Shown here in pieces: positions 34,365 through 43,743 of a stretch of DNA of 64,000 bases (positions are counted from its first letter, which is position 1; every line of letters starts with the position of its first letter). The notes beneath the pieces were generated by a model. The model was not told the origin of the DNA. It saw only the letters and a list, made by a program, of their open reading frames with translations, and searched no databases. The DNA lies in assembly GCA_934229625.1 (NCBI GenBank), contig CAKQDU010000006.1:1-64000 (forward strand), given 5' to 3'. This DNA is from an uncultured Alphaproteobacteria bacterium. Its GTDB lineage: Bacteria; Pseudomonadota; Alphaproteobacteria; RF32; CAG-239. The translations under genes were made by a program, and so were the position numbers.

Positions 34365-34736
34365 ATGAAATTTTTAAAATCAAATATCCTGAGCATTACA
34401 GCAATGACATTTATGTTTGCTATGGTAATGATGGGTGAAGCTTCTGCTGAAACTGTTTTCGGTACAGCGGCTAATAAATTGGTGGATTTGTTCAAAAACG
34501 CCAAAATGGTTGTGTTTGTTATCGGCGGTTTCGGTTTGGTTGCTTTGGCTTTCCAAGCTATCTTCGGTAAAATTAAATGGGCATGGTTTGCTGCTTTGGC
34601 ATTCGGTTTGGCTGTTGTTGCCGCTGCCGGCGCTATCGTAAACTACGCTGCTAATACAACCAAGGCTACTGGTGGTAACTTTAAAGATACATTAGGAAGT
34701 GAAAACCAACAGATAAAGTATGACGGTAACTTCTAA
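34365..34736 (+). CDS. virB2: VirB2-like (TrbC family) pilin subunit 1
   Basis: A signal peptide (cleavage probably after GEASA) is followed by two hydrophobic helices (MVVFVIGGFGLVALAFQAIF and AWFAALAFGLAVVAAAGAIV) joined by a short loop GKIKWAW. This is the form of VirB2/TrbC pilins that build the secretion pilus. The 123 residues are typical. It is the first gene of the secretion operon, with a strong AAGGAGA site, and is followed by a stable hairpin that may protect its mRNA for high expression. Confidence 0.78.
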   Translation: MKFLKSNILSITAMTFMFAMVMMGEASAETVFGTAANKLVDLFKNAKMVVFVIGGFGLVALAFQAIFGKIKWAWFAALAFGLAVVAAAGAIVNYAANTTKATGGNFKDTLGSENQQIKYDGNF

Positions 34737-34747
34737 GCTGTTGTTCT

Positions 34748-34780
34748 TTCGGAGGAGGCGCTGCAGCGCTTTCCTCCGAA
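34748..34780 (+). promoter_or_regulatory. Stable hairpin after the first VirB2-like gene
   Basis: TTCGGAGGA and TCCTCCGAA (9 bp) enclose the self-complementary GCGCTGCAGCGC. No T-run follows, so it is more likely a processing or stabilising hairpin or a leaky attenuator than a full terminator. Confidence 0.6.
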
Positions 34781-34803
34781 GCGTTTATTATTCGGAGATT
34801 GAG

Positions 34804-35139
34804 ATGTTTATGAAAATATGGAATTTTATATATAACAACAAATATACGCTGTGTCTGATTCTTTCTGTATTTTTATACACATCGGATGCTTTTGCAGTTT
34901 TTGAATCCTTAAATAATGCCGGAAATAAAATTTTTACCGGACTTAAAAGTCTGGTCGCCCCTGCTGCAACTATAGGTATCGCTTGTGTTTGTATAGCCGG
35001 TATGTTTGGAAATTTTAACTGGAAATGGTTTGCCGCCATAGCAATCGGCGTGTTTGTCATGACCGTTGCCGTGGCAATTTCTACCAGTATTTCCGGCGGA
35101 GAATTTGACGGTAGAGCTGATTTATTGGGCAATAGCTGA
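34804..35139 (+). CDS. VirB2-like pilin subunit 2
   Basis: The 111 residues comprise a signal peptide (ends SDAFA) and two hydrophobic helices separated by GNFNWKWFA, the same layout as the gene before it. ATG 34804 is chosen because GGAG lies seven bases upstream; an upstream in-frame start at 34720 would overlap the first pilin gene and place the signal peptide internally. Sequence identity to subunit 1 is low outside the two-helix core, so the paralogues may be different pilus components. Confidence 0.7.
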   Translation: MFMKIWNFIYNNKYTLCLILSVFLYTSDAFAVFESLNNAGNKIFTGLKSLVAPAATIGIACVCIAGMFGNFNWKWFAAIAIGVFVMTVAVAISTSISGGEFDGRADLLGNS

Positions 35140-35174
35140 TTTTTACAGAAAATTCTGCAAATAAGGAGAAAATA

Positions 35175-35582
35175 ATGATTAAAAACAATCTACATAAAAT
35201 GTGCGGCATTTTGTTTTTTGCTCTGGTTTTAACAGTATTTTACTGTGAAAGCGCTTATGCGGCTGACGGCGATGTTTTTGGCAAACTCTCAAATTTGGGC
35301 GGTTCGTTAGGTATTGGTTTGGCGCGCATCGGTTATTTGATTGCCGGCGTGGGGTTGATTGCTTTTTCTGTTGCGGCCATTTTCAATAAAATAAGTTGGA
35401 AAACTTTAGCCTATATAATGATAAGCACTTTTATCTTAACACTGCTTATGGGTGGCGCCATATATAAGTTTTTGGGCGCGGGAACCGAGTATGGCTCCGG
35501 TGCCACAAAATTTAACGGTGTATCGTCGGCTGCAGGCATTAGTGGCAGCACCGACGACAATAAAGTTCCAAAGTCACATTAG
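35175..35582 (+). CDS. VirB2-like pilin subunit 3
   Basis: This third tandem member has 135 residues. A signal peptide ending ESAYA is followed by a Gly-rich segment (LGGSLGIGLARIGYL), then two helices around NKISWKT, and a Gly/Ser-rich tail. AAGGAG precedes ATG 35175. Three VirB2-type genes in a row suggest a mixed or exchangeable pilus. Confidence 0.7.
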   Translation: MIKNNLHKMCGILFFALVLTVFYCESAYAADGDVFGKLSNLGGSLGIGLARIGYLIAGVGLIAFSVAAIFNKISWKTLAYIMISTFILTLLMGGAIYKFLGAGTEYGSGATKFNGVSSAAGISGSTDDNKVPKSH

Positions 35583-35593
35583 GAGCAGTATAA

Positions 35594-36037
35594 ATGAAAT
35601 TATTATTTGCAGTTGTTTTTTCTTTGTTGCTTTTGTCTCAGCCATCTGCGGCATATATAGACACGTCTGCCGCTGCCGATGAAACTTCGGCTACTGCCGG
35701 CGAACAAAATACCAATTTATATCGTTTGAATGCCTCTAATTTTGAAAAAATTAAGAAAATGCAGCAAATAGATAATGCATTGGCCAAAAATCCCAATGCA
35801 GATATGAGCAATACTCAGGAAATTGAAGATTTGCTTAATAATAAAAAGCAAATGGATTTAGATGCGCAGGCGCAACTTGCGCAGATGTATAAAGAAACGC
35901 AAAAACGCACAAAAAATAAAAATTCGCTGATTGTCAAAAATTCTGATATCTATCGGCAAATTGTTAAAATAGCCGGTTTTTCAGTCAAAGATGAAGCGGC
36001 GGTTATGAATATTAAACAAAAAATACGGAGGCGATAA
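35594..36037 (+). CDS. Small exported protein of unknown function, 147 aa
   Basis: I do not recognise the family. It has a signal peptide (ends SQPSAA) and then a Ser/Thr/Ala-rich and helical, Lys/Gln-rich sequence. It lies between the VirB2-like pilins and virB3; its stop overlaps the virB3 start (TAATG), so the two are translationally coupled. A periplasmic role in pilin handling or in the secretion channel is inferred from position only. Confidence 0.7.
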   Translation: MKLLFAVVFSLLLLSQPSAAYIDTSAAADETSATAGEQNTNLYRLNASNFEKIKKMQQIDNALAKNPNADMSNTQEIEDLLNNKKQMDLDAQAQLAQMYKETQKRTKNKNSLIVKNSDIYRQIVKIAGFSVKDEAAVMNIKQKIRRR

Positions 36038-36327
36038 TGCGTGAAGAAATCTTAAAGGCTGTTGCCCAGCCGCCAAAATTTTTGTTTGCACCAATGGTTC
36101 CGGCTATCATAAACTTAGGTATCCAGTTCCCGATGCTTTTTATGGGGATTGGTGTTGCCGATGTTAACCCTTTGTTTTTTATTACAAGCATTATCGGAGC
36201 GCACGCCGCTTTGGTTGTGGCCGGCATAAAAGAGCCGCATTTGTCTACTATGATGCAGGCGTATGGCCGCAGCAACAAAATAAGCCAAAATTTATATGCA
36301 GTACAAGGAAATAAATTTGAGCCATGA
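36037..36327 (+). CDS. virB3: VirB3-like inner-membrane protein
   Basis: The 96 residues contain two hydrophobic segments (PAIINLGIQFPMLFMGIGVA and FFITSIIGAHAALVVAGI). The C-terminal EPHLSTMMQAYGR is typical of VirB3/TrbD. VirB3 works together with VirB4, whose start codon overlaps this stop by four bases. Confidence 0.82.
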   Translation: MREEILKAVAQPPKFLFAPMVPAIINLGIQFPMLFMGIGVADVNPLFFITSIIGAHAALVVAGIKEPHLSTMMQAYGRSNKISQNLYAVQGNKFEP

Positions 36328-38753
36328 ATAACTATGATTTTATGAGTATATTTGTTGAGGGTCTGAGCAATGTTCAGATTGTGGTGGCATTGATTGGTAT
36401 AGCCTCAGCTGCGTCATTTGCGGTGCTGCTTTCTACACGCTTCGGACGTTTTGTTTTGCCGCAGCCTCGCGAGTCCCGTGTTTCTGATTTTTTGCCGTTT
36501 GCCAAGTTGATGTCCGATGGTGTGACAATTCAATGCAGCAACAATTCATATGCCCGTGTTTTCAGAGTTGAAGGTGTGGATTTGGCATCAGCCACAGGTG
36601 AAAAAGTATATTCTATGATGGAAGCGCGCAAGTCATGGATTGATGATATGTCAAATATGCAGATTGTCTGCCGTGTTATTACCATTCGCGAAAGAATTTC
36701 ACTTGAAAAAGAAAAAAGAGATTTTAATAACAAGCTGTTGGATACTATTTCTCAGCTGTGGTTCGATAATATGAATCGCGTATATAGCAATAAACACTAT
36801 ATAATAATGTCGGTTATAGACCGTAAAGACGCCTTGAAAGATTTGAATTACGCTTCTCAAAGTCTGCTTTCTACTTTGGGCGAATATGGCGTAAGTCCGA
36901 TGTATGAAACTCCGGAGAGTAAAGCAACGGATAGTCCGTTTTATGTTTTTTCGCGTATATGCAGTCCGATTTCCAAGCCTGAGCCTAAAGTGCGTGACAC
37001 CGAGGGCGCCAGATTATGTGAAATGCTTACCGCAGACCATATTCATTTTACCAAAGAAGAAGGAATAATCAAATTTTTCTCAGGCGAAAAAGAATTATAT
37101 GAAATTGCGATGGGAATAAGAGTGAGCGGCGAGGCAATGGATGAAAGCATGATTTATTCGCTCAACGCCATAGACTGCGAACTTGTTATTCTTCACAATA
37201 TCCGCCCGCTGTTTCGCTCGGAAGGACGTCTGCTTTTAGTACAGCAGCAGCGCATGGCGAGAGTTACCAGTTTTTCTGAGGGAGTGGCGGAGCAATATAG
37301 CCAAGCTTTGGCCGCCATTGATGATAGTGATAACAATTACCAATCCTTATGTGAATATGCCATGACTATTATAGTAAAAGGCGGAAGCAAGGAAGAAATT
37401 GAATTTGGTGAATCAGAAGTTCAAAGAATTTGCCGTGCTTTCGGTGTGACGCCGGTACGCGAAGGGTGGGTAAACCAAGCGGTATTTTTCACCCAGTTTC
37501 CTACATATGACACATATCCGAGAACCTATCGCTATTTGTCAAGGGTGATTGCAATGGCCGTAACTATGGACCACCCTGCCGAGGGTTTTGGCAAAAGCGA
37601 CTGGGGACAGGGGGCAATTACGGTATTCCGTACTATGTCCGGTTCGGCGTATCGTTTCCAATTCCATGTATCAAGTGAAGAATCAGCGGTGGCTCACTGT
37701 TGTATTATCGGTCCTACCGGTCAAGGTAAAACAACTTTATTGACGTTTTTAGCCGGTCAGGCTATGCGGCATGGCGATTTGCGGGTATTCTTCTTTGACC
37801 GTCACTTAGGTGCGCAAATTTTCACCCGCGCAGTAAAAGGCGCCTATGTAGGTTTTGACGGCGACGAGAAAAATGTGTCATTAAATCCGTTTGATTGTGC
37901 CAATACACCGGAAAACCGTTCATTTTTACGCCGTTGGCTGAAGTCGATTACTATGGTTGACGACGCGTTGGCAGAACGTGAAGTCGCTCGCGCCATCACT
38001 ACTGCGTTTGAATATTTGCGTCCAGAAGAACGTTTGCTGAAAAATTTGTATAAAAGCTGCTTTTCACCGACCGGCAATATGCGCCGTGAGCTGTTCCGCT
38101 GGGTGAACCCTGACCAATACGGAGCAATTTTTAATGGTCAGGATGATAGTTTGGATTTGAAAAGCCGACGTTTTATGGCCTTTGACTTTACTCATATTTT
38201 TGAAGATGAAAATCTGGCGCCTGCGGTAATCAGCTATATTATGCATCGTATTCAATCAGAAACCGGCGAAACCGGCGTTCCGTCATTGATTATGATAGAT
38301 GAAACGGCGCCAATGCTCAAACATCCTATGTTCCGCGATTATTTTATCATCGGTTTGCAAGAAGGACGTAAAAAACGTCAGGCATATCTTTGCGCATTTC
38401 AACAGCCGAATATTGTTGACAAGCTGGGAGTAGGCGAAGTAATCCGCGGTCAATGTCAAACAGTAATATTTTTCAGAAATCCGCAAGCTCAAATGGAGGA
38501 CTACGCAAACTGGAATTTAACTCAAAGCGAATTGGATTTTATTTTCGGTAAAAGCTACCGCGATTTCCCTTACGCGATTTTATTATCACGCCCCGTAACC
38601 GGAGAGTCCGTGATTTTGGATGTTAATTTGGGTGGACTCGGTAAGTATTTACGAATTTATAACTCCGGTCGAAAAAATGTGTTGCTGGTACAGCAACTCA
38701 TAAAAGAGTACGGAGAAGACGGATTTGTTACAAAATATTTAAATATTGCCTAG
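36324..38753 (+). CDS. virB4: VirB4 secretion ATPase
   Basis: VirB4 powers pilus assembly and substrate transfer of type IV secretion systems. An N-terminal membrane-like segment is followed by the VirB4/CagE domain. Walker A (GPTGQGKTTLLTF) lies near residue 462, Walker B (LIMIDETAP) near 655, and family motifs such as LQEGRKKRQAYLCAFQQPN and TQSELDFIFG follow. The 809 residues are normal. It is part of the conserved virB3-virB4 pair. Confidence 0.93.
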   Translation: MNNYDFMSIFVEGLSNVQIVVALIGIASAASFAVLLSTRFGRFVLPQPRESRVSDFLPFAKLMSDGVTIQCSNNSYARVFRVEGVDLASATGEKVYSMMEARKSWIDDMSNMQIVCRVITIRERISLEKEKRDFNNKLLDTISQLWFDNMNRVYSNKHYIIMSVIDRKDALKDLNYASQSLLSTLGEYGVSPMYETPESKATDSPFYVFSRICSPISKPEPKVRDTEGARLCEMLTADHIHFTKEEGIIKFFSGEKELYEIAMGIRVSGEAMDESMIYSLNAIDCELVILHNIRPLFRSEGRLLLVQQQRMARVTSFSEGVAEQYSQALAAIDDSDNNYQSLCEYAMTIIVKGGSKEEIEFGESEVQRICRAFGVTPVREGWVNQAVFFTQFPTYDTYPRTYRYLSRVIAMAVTMDHPAEGFGKSDWGQGAITVFRTMSGSAYRFQFHVSSEESAVAHCCIIGPTGQGKTTLLTFLAGQAMRHGDLRVFFFDRHLGAQIFTRAVKGAYVGFDGDEKNVSLNPFDCANTPENRSFLRRWLKSITMVDDALAEREVARAITTAFEYLRPEERLLKNLYKSCFSPTGNMRRELFRWVNPDQYGAIFNGQDDSLDLKSRRFMAFDFTHIFEDENLAPAVISYIMHRIQSETGETGVPSLIMIDETAPMLKHPMFRDYFIIGLQEGRKKRQAYLCAFQQPNIVDKLGVGEVIRGQCQTVIFFRNPQAQMEDYANWNLTQSELDFIFGKSYRDFPYAILLSRPVTGESVILDVNLGGLGKYLRIYNSGRKNVLLVQQLIKEYGEDGFVTKYLNIA

Positions 38754-38832
38754 ATTTTTGAAAAAGTCTTTCTTTTTACAAAAAAATAAGGTACAATTTT
38801 AAAACAAATATTAAGGATTAGAGGAGGCTGTT

Positions 38833-39651
38833 ATGAATGCAAATACAATAAAAATATGGGCGGGATGCCTGATTGGTTTGTGTCTGACTTTTTCCAGTCA
38901 TAACAGTATGGCTTTTCCGTTGCCGACAATGGATATGGGGCGCTTGGCGCAGTCGGCAAAAACCGTGAAATTGCAAATAGACGATATTAAAGCAGAAATT
39001 GAAAGTAATATGCATATTATCAAACAAATTCAAAACGGCGGTTACGCTGCCGCAGCTAAAGAGTTGTTTGGTAAAGTGCAGAATGGGGAATATGACCGCT
39101 ATGGCTCTATGGTGAAAAATCTTGGGGCAACTTTGGGCGATGCAGCATTAGAAGCTCAGGCTACGGCGGCTAAAGATGAAAAACGTAAAGAATTAAATAA
39201 AAAATTGGCAGACCGAGAAGCGGCTCGCAAGCTTGAAGAACAAAAGAAAGCTGAAGCAAAGGCTGCCGAAAAACAAGCCGAAAACGTTAAAACTGCTAAA
39301 CAGAGCGCTTGGAATAAAGCGTTTAATTGGGTAAAAAAATATGGCGTAAATGCTACGGATGTTGTTTCTGGTACGGTTAGCGCGATTGAGGAAGGCGGAA
39401 CATTGAAAGATATAGGTGAAAATATCTATGATAACGCCGGAGGAGCTGCAAAAGACATTGTTTCCGGTATGAGTGATGAACAGAAAAAACAAAAAGAAGC
39501 AGAAGAAAAAGCTAGAGAAGAATTCCAGAATGAACAGCTGGAAGACACTAAAAAGAAGCTGGATGAAATGGGCAAAAATTTCAATGACAATATTTTGAAT
39601 GATTCTCTAAAACAACAAGGTTCAAAATCTGGTATTTTAAGCGGAATATAG
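38833..39651 (+). CDS. Exported coiled-coil protein, possible VirB5 equivalent
   Basis: A signal peptide (to about residue 27, ends HNSMA) is followed by a helical protein with a strong Lys/Glu/Ala coiled coil (about residues 110-160) and a second near 215-255. The position right after virB4, and the N-terminal motif with an amphipathic helix, would fit VirB5/TrbJ, the pilus-tip protein. The C-terminal ILNDSLKQQG recurs in the protein at 41020. GAGGAGGC precedes ATG 38833. The VirB5 assignment is inference. Confidence 0.6.
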   Translation: MNANTIKIWAGCLIGLCLTFSSHNSMAFPLPTMDMGRLAQSAKTVKLQIDDIKAEIESNMHIIKQIQNGGYAAAAKELFGKVQNGEYDRYGSMVKNLGATLGDAALEAQATAAKDEKRKELNKKLADREAARKLEEQKKAEAKAAEKQAENVKTAKQSAWNKAFNWVKKYGVNATDVVSGTVSAIEEGGTLKDIGENIYDNAGGAAKDIVSGMSDEQKKQKEAEEKAREEFQNEQLEDTKKKLDEMGKNFNDNILNDSLKQQGSKSGILSGI

Positions 39652-39660
39652 GGGGCTGAT

Positions 39661-40995
39661 ATGAAAAATTTATTCTTACACACGTTTTTAACTGCGGCTC
39701 TCTTGACCGGAACATCGCTGAATAAACCGGTTTTGGCGCAGACTTTGTATTATGGCTCCGACTCCGGAAACGTAACCAACTTTGAGGATATTGCGGCGGA
39801 GGGAGACAAAACAACAGGTACGAGTTGGCCGGAAAATAAAAGTTCATCGTCTACGGTTTCAGACAGTTATGGAGAAACAAAAACTGTTATCACCACCGGC
39901 ACAATAGATTCCGGAAAGGGTTTGTCCGAAATTATGACGGATAGCGGCACAACAAATTCCGGCAGCTCAGGTTCTGGAACAGCCGCCGGCTCAAGCGGAG
40001 GAAGCGGTTCTGGCAGCAGTTCAGGTTCAGAAAAGGCTAATTCAACAAAAGCCGAAGACGCAACAAAATACACTGGTGTGTTTAATGAGCGTCAGATTGT
40101 GCCTAACAGTATGGCCATATATTGCAAAACCAATGCTGAAGATATGGTTAAAGACAGTAAAAAACTATATGATTGCATCAATCTGATAGCTCAAAAAATC
40201 AATGATAAGGATACGGCGGTACGCGATGAAAACAGACTTCACTACGAAGAAATACGCTATGAAGAACTGAAAACTCTTATGTCTCAAGCTGTTGCTAAAG
40301 GCGCGTCTATTTCAAACTATGAAAAAATTCAAAATGAAATCGGAGACGCGTCCGGAAAAACTCAGACAGAACATGAAGATAATGTTGCTATAGCCAACAC
40401 GCTTAGCACTTTAACCGATGTAATCAATACAATGCGTGATTTATATGCGGAACGCTTGAAAAATGAGGCTATTTCCGGCATAAGTTCAATCAGCCCGGGA
40501 GTTATTGCCAATATGGCAAAAAATACTGCGGAAAGTTCTGAAAGCGGAACTAAAGATGAAAGCTCATCGGCAGGTTCCGGTGAAAGCAGCGGCAAAGGCA
40601 CGCAAACAACGGATTCTACTGAGGTGAAAATTACCGAAACATCGCCGAAAACCTCAACCCCTGAATGGCTTGAAGGTAATAATTGTACGCGCCGTGTATG
40701 CTCCGGAGAGGATAATTGCAATAATGAGACCATTCCTTGTCCTAATGGAACATATCCTGTGACAGGCACCGGATATTCTATGATTTGCTTTATGGGTAAA
40801 TGTATAAAATATGACATAGATAATCTTTGCACCGATGAAAGTTTGAAAAAAATCAATAAAAAACTTGATTCGGCATCGGATGGCAAATGCGACTACGGCG
40901 ATGGTAATGAAGTTACTTGCGAAGATGGTATTTATAGCAATGGCTATGCCTGCCTGAACGGAACCTGCAAGTCGTGCAAGGATGAGTTACAATAA
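39661..40995 (+). CDS. Exported Ser/Gly-rich and Cys-rich protein, 444 aa
   Basis: I do not recognise the family. A signal peptide (ends KPVLAQ) is followed by a low-complexity Ser/Gly/Thr region (about residues 60-135), a helical middle part (about 140-290) and a second Ser/Gly stretch. A C-terminal domain with about 14 Cys in 95 residues (CTRRVCSGEDNC; CPNGTYPVTG; CLNGTCKSC) looks like a small disulfide-rich, EGF-like fold. Such an end suggests exposure outside the cell, perhaps as adhesin or pilus-tip component. It starts nine bases after the preceding gene. Confidence 0.7.
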   Translation: MKNLFLHTFLTAALLTGTSLNKPVLAQTLYYGSDSGNVTNFEDIAAEGDKTTGTSWPENKSSSSTVSDSYGETKTVITTGTIDSGKGLSEIMTDSGTTNSGSSGSGTAAGSSGGSGSGSSSGSEKANSTKAEDATKYTGVFNERQIVPNSMAIYCKTNAEDMVKDSKKLYDCINLIAQKINDKDTAVRDENRLHYEEIRYEELKTLMSQAVAKGASISNYEKIQNEIGDASGKTQTEHEDNVAIANTLSTLTDVINTMRDLYAERLKNEAISGISSISPGVIANMAKNTAESSESGTKDESSSAGSGESSGKGTQTTDSTEVKITETSPKTSTPEWLEGNNCTRRVCSGEDNCNNETIPCPNGTYPVTGTGYSMICFMGKCIKYDIDNLCTDESLKKINKKLDSASDGKCDYGDGNEVTCEDGIYSNGYACLNGTCKSCKDELQ

Positions 40996-41019
40996 AGTGA
41001 TATCATAAGGAGAAAGGAA

Positions 41020-42438
41020 ATGAGAATAAAAATAGCTATAGTCTGTAGCGCTGTTTTAGCCTTAGCTCCTTATGCGGTCAAGGCGGATTTGGACCCGACA
41101 TCGCTTATTCAGGATAAGCTGCGCAACGGTTTTGAAGAAGCTAATAAGGTATTTAAAGAGTATACGGGGCAGCAGCTTGATTTACAGCAGCTTGTAAACA
41201 GCCGAGATAAATTGGGAGAGCTTAAAAAGCTTGGCAAAAATTTTGCGATTGATGCCGCCATGTCTTATGGCAGCAATATTAAAATCCGTTCTCTTAGCGT
41301 AAAAGGCATTGCCGGAGATATTAAAGGCAGTATCGGAACACCGGAACTGGCGCGGAAACTTGGAAAGAAGATGACGCAAAAAAGCATGGTCAGCGACGAT
41401 GTTGTCAAAGCTCAGCAAAAACAAAAAATGATAAATGAACTCCAAGTTGAAAATGTGGCTACAATGTATGCAAAAGCATTGGTTTTGCGTCGTTCCATAA
41501 TCAATGAGGGAAATAAGCTTGAAGAAGAAGAAAAAACAGAAATCACGGATTTGACACAAATAGAAGACGCTTATAAAGCCGTTTCCACGCGCGCCAACGG
41601 TCGCTGGAAAACAATTTTGGACGCGGCGGCCAACTATCAGGGACAGACTGCGGCAAGTTCTTTGCTTAATATAAGAGCGGATGCGGCAAAAGAGGAAGAA
41701 GAAAACGCTGCGGCTGCCGCCGAGAAAAAAGCCGAAGAAGATAAAAAAGCCGCTGAAAAAGCAGCTGAGTCTGGTATAACTGGCGGAATTTCAATTACAG
41801 ATGCCTATAAAAAAGGTTCAGAAACCGTAAATAAAATAAAAGATGGTAATTATGGCGATGCTATCGGAGAAATCGGCGGCGTTGCCGGAGATTTAAACGT
41901 TAATAATGAAATTGCCGGCAATATAAAAAATATCGGAGATTCCTATAATAAGGGAAAACAGGCTGCGGAAGATGTGGCAAACGGTCAATATGGAAATGCG
42001 CTTGGAAATCTGGGAGAGGCAGCCGGCGGAGTAGGAATTGACGGAGATTTATCAGGAGGTTTGAAAAATGCCGGTAACGTTTATAATACGGGAAATAATC
42101 TGAAGAATGATGTTAATTCCGGTAATTTTAACGGAATTTTAGACGGAGTCGTTTCTACGGCTGATAGTGTTAACAAGCTTGGCGGTTATGACCAAGAAGC
42201 CTTAGCAGCGCAGGAAAAAGCTCAGAAAGAAGCCGCTGACAGAGCCGAAGCATCGGCAGCCGAAACAATGAACAACTTTAGCAACAGTCATAAAAATGAT
42301 ATTACAAATGATTTGATTAACAATTCACTTAAACAACAAGGACAAAACTTCTTGAACAGCGGTTCCTACTCAGGCGGAAACTCATCAGCTTCCGGAAGAA
42401 GCAAACAGTCTTGGAAGTTTGGCGGTGTGTCAAAATAA
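41020..42438 (+). CDS. Exported repeat protein, 472 aa, unknown
   Basis: Signal peptide ends PYAVKA. A helical N-terminal half is followed by an Ala/Lys/Glu coiled coil and then (about residues 255-390) three degenerate repeats of some 40 residues with NYGDAIGEIGGVAGDL, QYGNALGNLGEAAGGVGIDG and NFNGILDGV. The C-terminal NDLINNSLKQQG resembles the end of the 38833 protein. I know no family. AAGGAGAAAGGAA precedes ATG 41020. It belongs to the secretion operon by position and strand. Confidence 0.7.
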   Translation: MRIKIAIVCSAVLALAPYAVKADLDPTSLIQDKLRNGFEEANKVFKEYTGQQLDLQQLVNSRDKLGELKKLGKNFAIDAAMSYGSNIKIRSLSVKGIAGDIKGSIGTPELARKLGKKMTQKSMVSDDVVKAQQKQKMINELQVENVATMYAKALVLRRSIINEGNKLEEEEKTEITDLTQIEDAYKAVSTRANGRWKTILDAAANYQGQTAASSLLNIRADAAKEEEENAAAAAEKKAEEDKKAAEKAAESGITGGISITDAYKKGSETVNKIKDGNYGDAIGEIGGVAGDLNVNNEIAGNIKNIGDSYNKGKQAAEDVANGQYGNALGNLGEAAGGVGIDGDLSGGLKNAGNVYNTGNNLKNDVNSGNFNGILDGVVSTADSVNKLGGYDQEALAAQEKAQKEAADRAEASAAETMNNFSNSHKNDITNDLINNSLKQQGQNFLNSGSYSGGNSSASGRSKQSWKFGGVSK

Positions 42439-42454
42439 AGGAAAGGAAAAAATC

Positions 42455-43726
42455 ATGAAACATATTTCAAAACATATCCTTGCCCTTTTGGCGGTTGGTT
42501 TAACCATTTACAGTCCGTCTGCGTACGCCATATCAAAATTGGACTTTTTTGCACAGCTGGAAAATTTAAATCAGCGGATACAGAAGACTGCCTCAAAATG
42601 GGAAGAAAAATATAACAAGACTATGGCTGATTTAGAGAAAAAAATAGAAAAAGCCGGCGGCAGCGAAGGACGAGCTATGTTTCATTCTTTGCGTAAGGAG
42701 ATGGAGCAAAATTCTATAAATCTGTCCGAAGACATGGTAAAACAAGCAAAGTCCGGAGATTTTGATTTTTCTAAAAATCTGAAAAATATAACCGGAAAAT
42801 ATTCTAATATGAAGCTGGATTTGAATACGGCTAATTTGTTGCTGACCGACTACAAAAAATCTCTTGATGAAGAACGCGGACGCAAAGAAAAAGCTATAAA
42901 TGATAAATTGCTTGTGCTGAAAGTTGAACTGCAGTCTGAAAATGTGCAGAAAGATGAAAAGCGGCGCTCTGAAATTGCGCAGCAAATTGCCTCTTTAGAA
43001 GAACAGAAAGCTGCTTTGGCGGCAGAAAAAATTGAACGCGATGATAAGGCTGCAGATTTGGAAGAAAATGTCAGAAAACAATCTGAGAAACTGGCTAAAA
43101 TGAAAAAACAAATCTCAGAAGAAGAAATCCGCGGTTATTTGGATAAAGCCACACAGTCTTTATTTGCGCCGACAGAAGAAAATGAAGAAGAAAAAGCCAT
43201 TGAGGAAATGTATGGCGCTGATGTTAAATCATTTTTCTTAGGCAAATATGAATATACAAGCTCAGAAAATATTGCGCGGGTTAAAGGAAAACGTCAAAAA
43301 GAATATTACAGCGCGTTGCTTAATTTGATGAAAGTAATCACAAAGGGAGAAATCAAAGGCAAACAAATATCAGAAGCATCTGTGGATTATTTAAATAGAA
43401 CTACCGGCGGTAATGCAGCCGGCGGTAAATCCGCAATAGCTCCGGATGGTATTTTCGGCGGTATGGCAATGAAAATTGGCGCCGATATCCAAAACGCCAA
43501 AGCTGCGGCAATATATATGGAATTGCTGATAGCCGAAATTCGCTTCAATACCATGACAGAAATCAACTTATGGAACGATAAATATAAACTTGAGGACTAT
43601 AGTAAAGATTATACTAAGTTTAATTTGGATGATTATGTGGTTAAAAATAAAAGTTTATTGGACAATGCCAAAGATAAACTGAAAGATGCGGCATCCAGCG
43701 GCATCAGCGGTTGGAAAGGTTTATAA
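42455..43726 (+). CDS. Exported coiled-coil protein, 423 aa, unknown
   Basis: A signal peptide (ends SPSAYA) is followed by long coiled coils (KTMADLEKKIEKAGG; about residues 30-75 and 140-235) and a C-terminal helical region. ATG 42455 is chosen because AAAGGAAAGGA lies upstream; the in-frame start at 42419 is inside the previous gene. I do not recognise a family. A VirB5-like helical bundle is possible. Confidence 0.7.
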   Translation: MKHISKHILALLAVGLTIYSPSAYAISKLDFFAQLENLNQRIQKTASKWEEKYNKTMADLEKKIEKAGGSEGRAMFHSLRKEMEQNSINLSEDMVKQAKSGDFDFSKNLKNITGKYSNMKLDLNTANLLLTDYKKSLDEERGRKEKAINDKLLVLKVELQSENVQKDEKRRSEIAQQIASLEEQKAALAAEKIERDDKAADLEENVRKQSEKLAKMKKQISEEEIRGYLDKATQSLFAPTEENEEEKAIEEMYGADVKSFFLGKYEYTSSENIARVKGKRQKEYYSALLNLMKVITKGEIKGKQISEASVDYLNRTTGGNAAGGKSAIAPDGIFGGMAMKIGADIQNAKAAAIYMELLIAEIRFNTMTEINLWNDKYKLEDYSKDYTKFNLDDYVVKNKSLLDNAKDKLKDAASSGISGWKGL

Positions 43727-43743
43727 CATTGGGGAGCAAAACA

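Noticed and set aside
40362..40886. 174-codon minus-strand frame inside the Cys-rich protein gene
   Set aside because: It is a shadow of a biased-composition coding region, with no expression signals.
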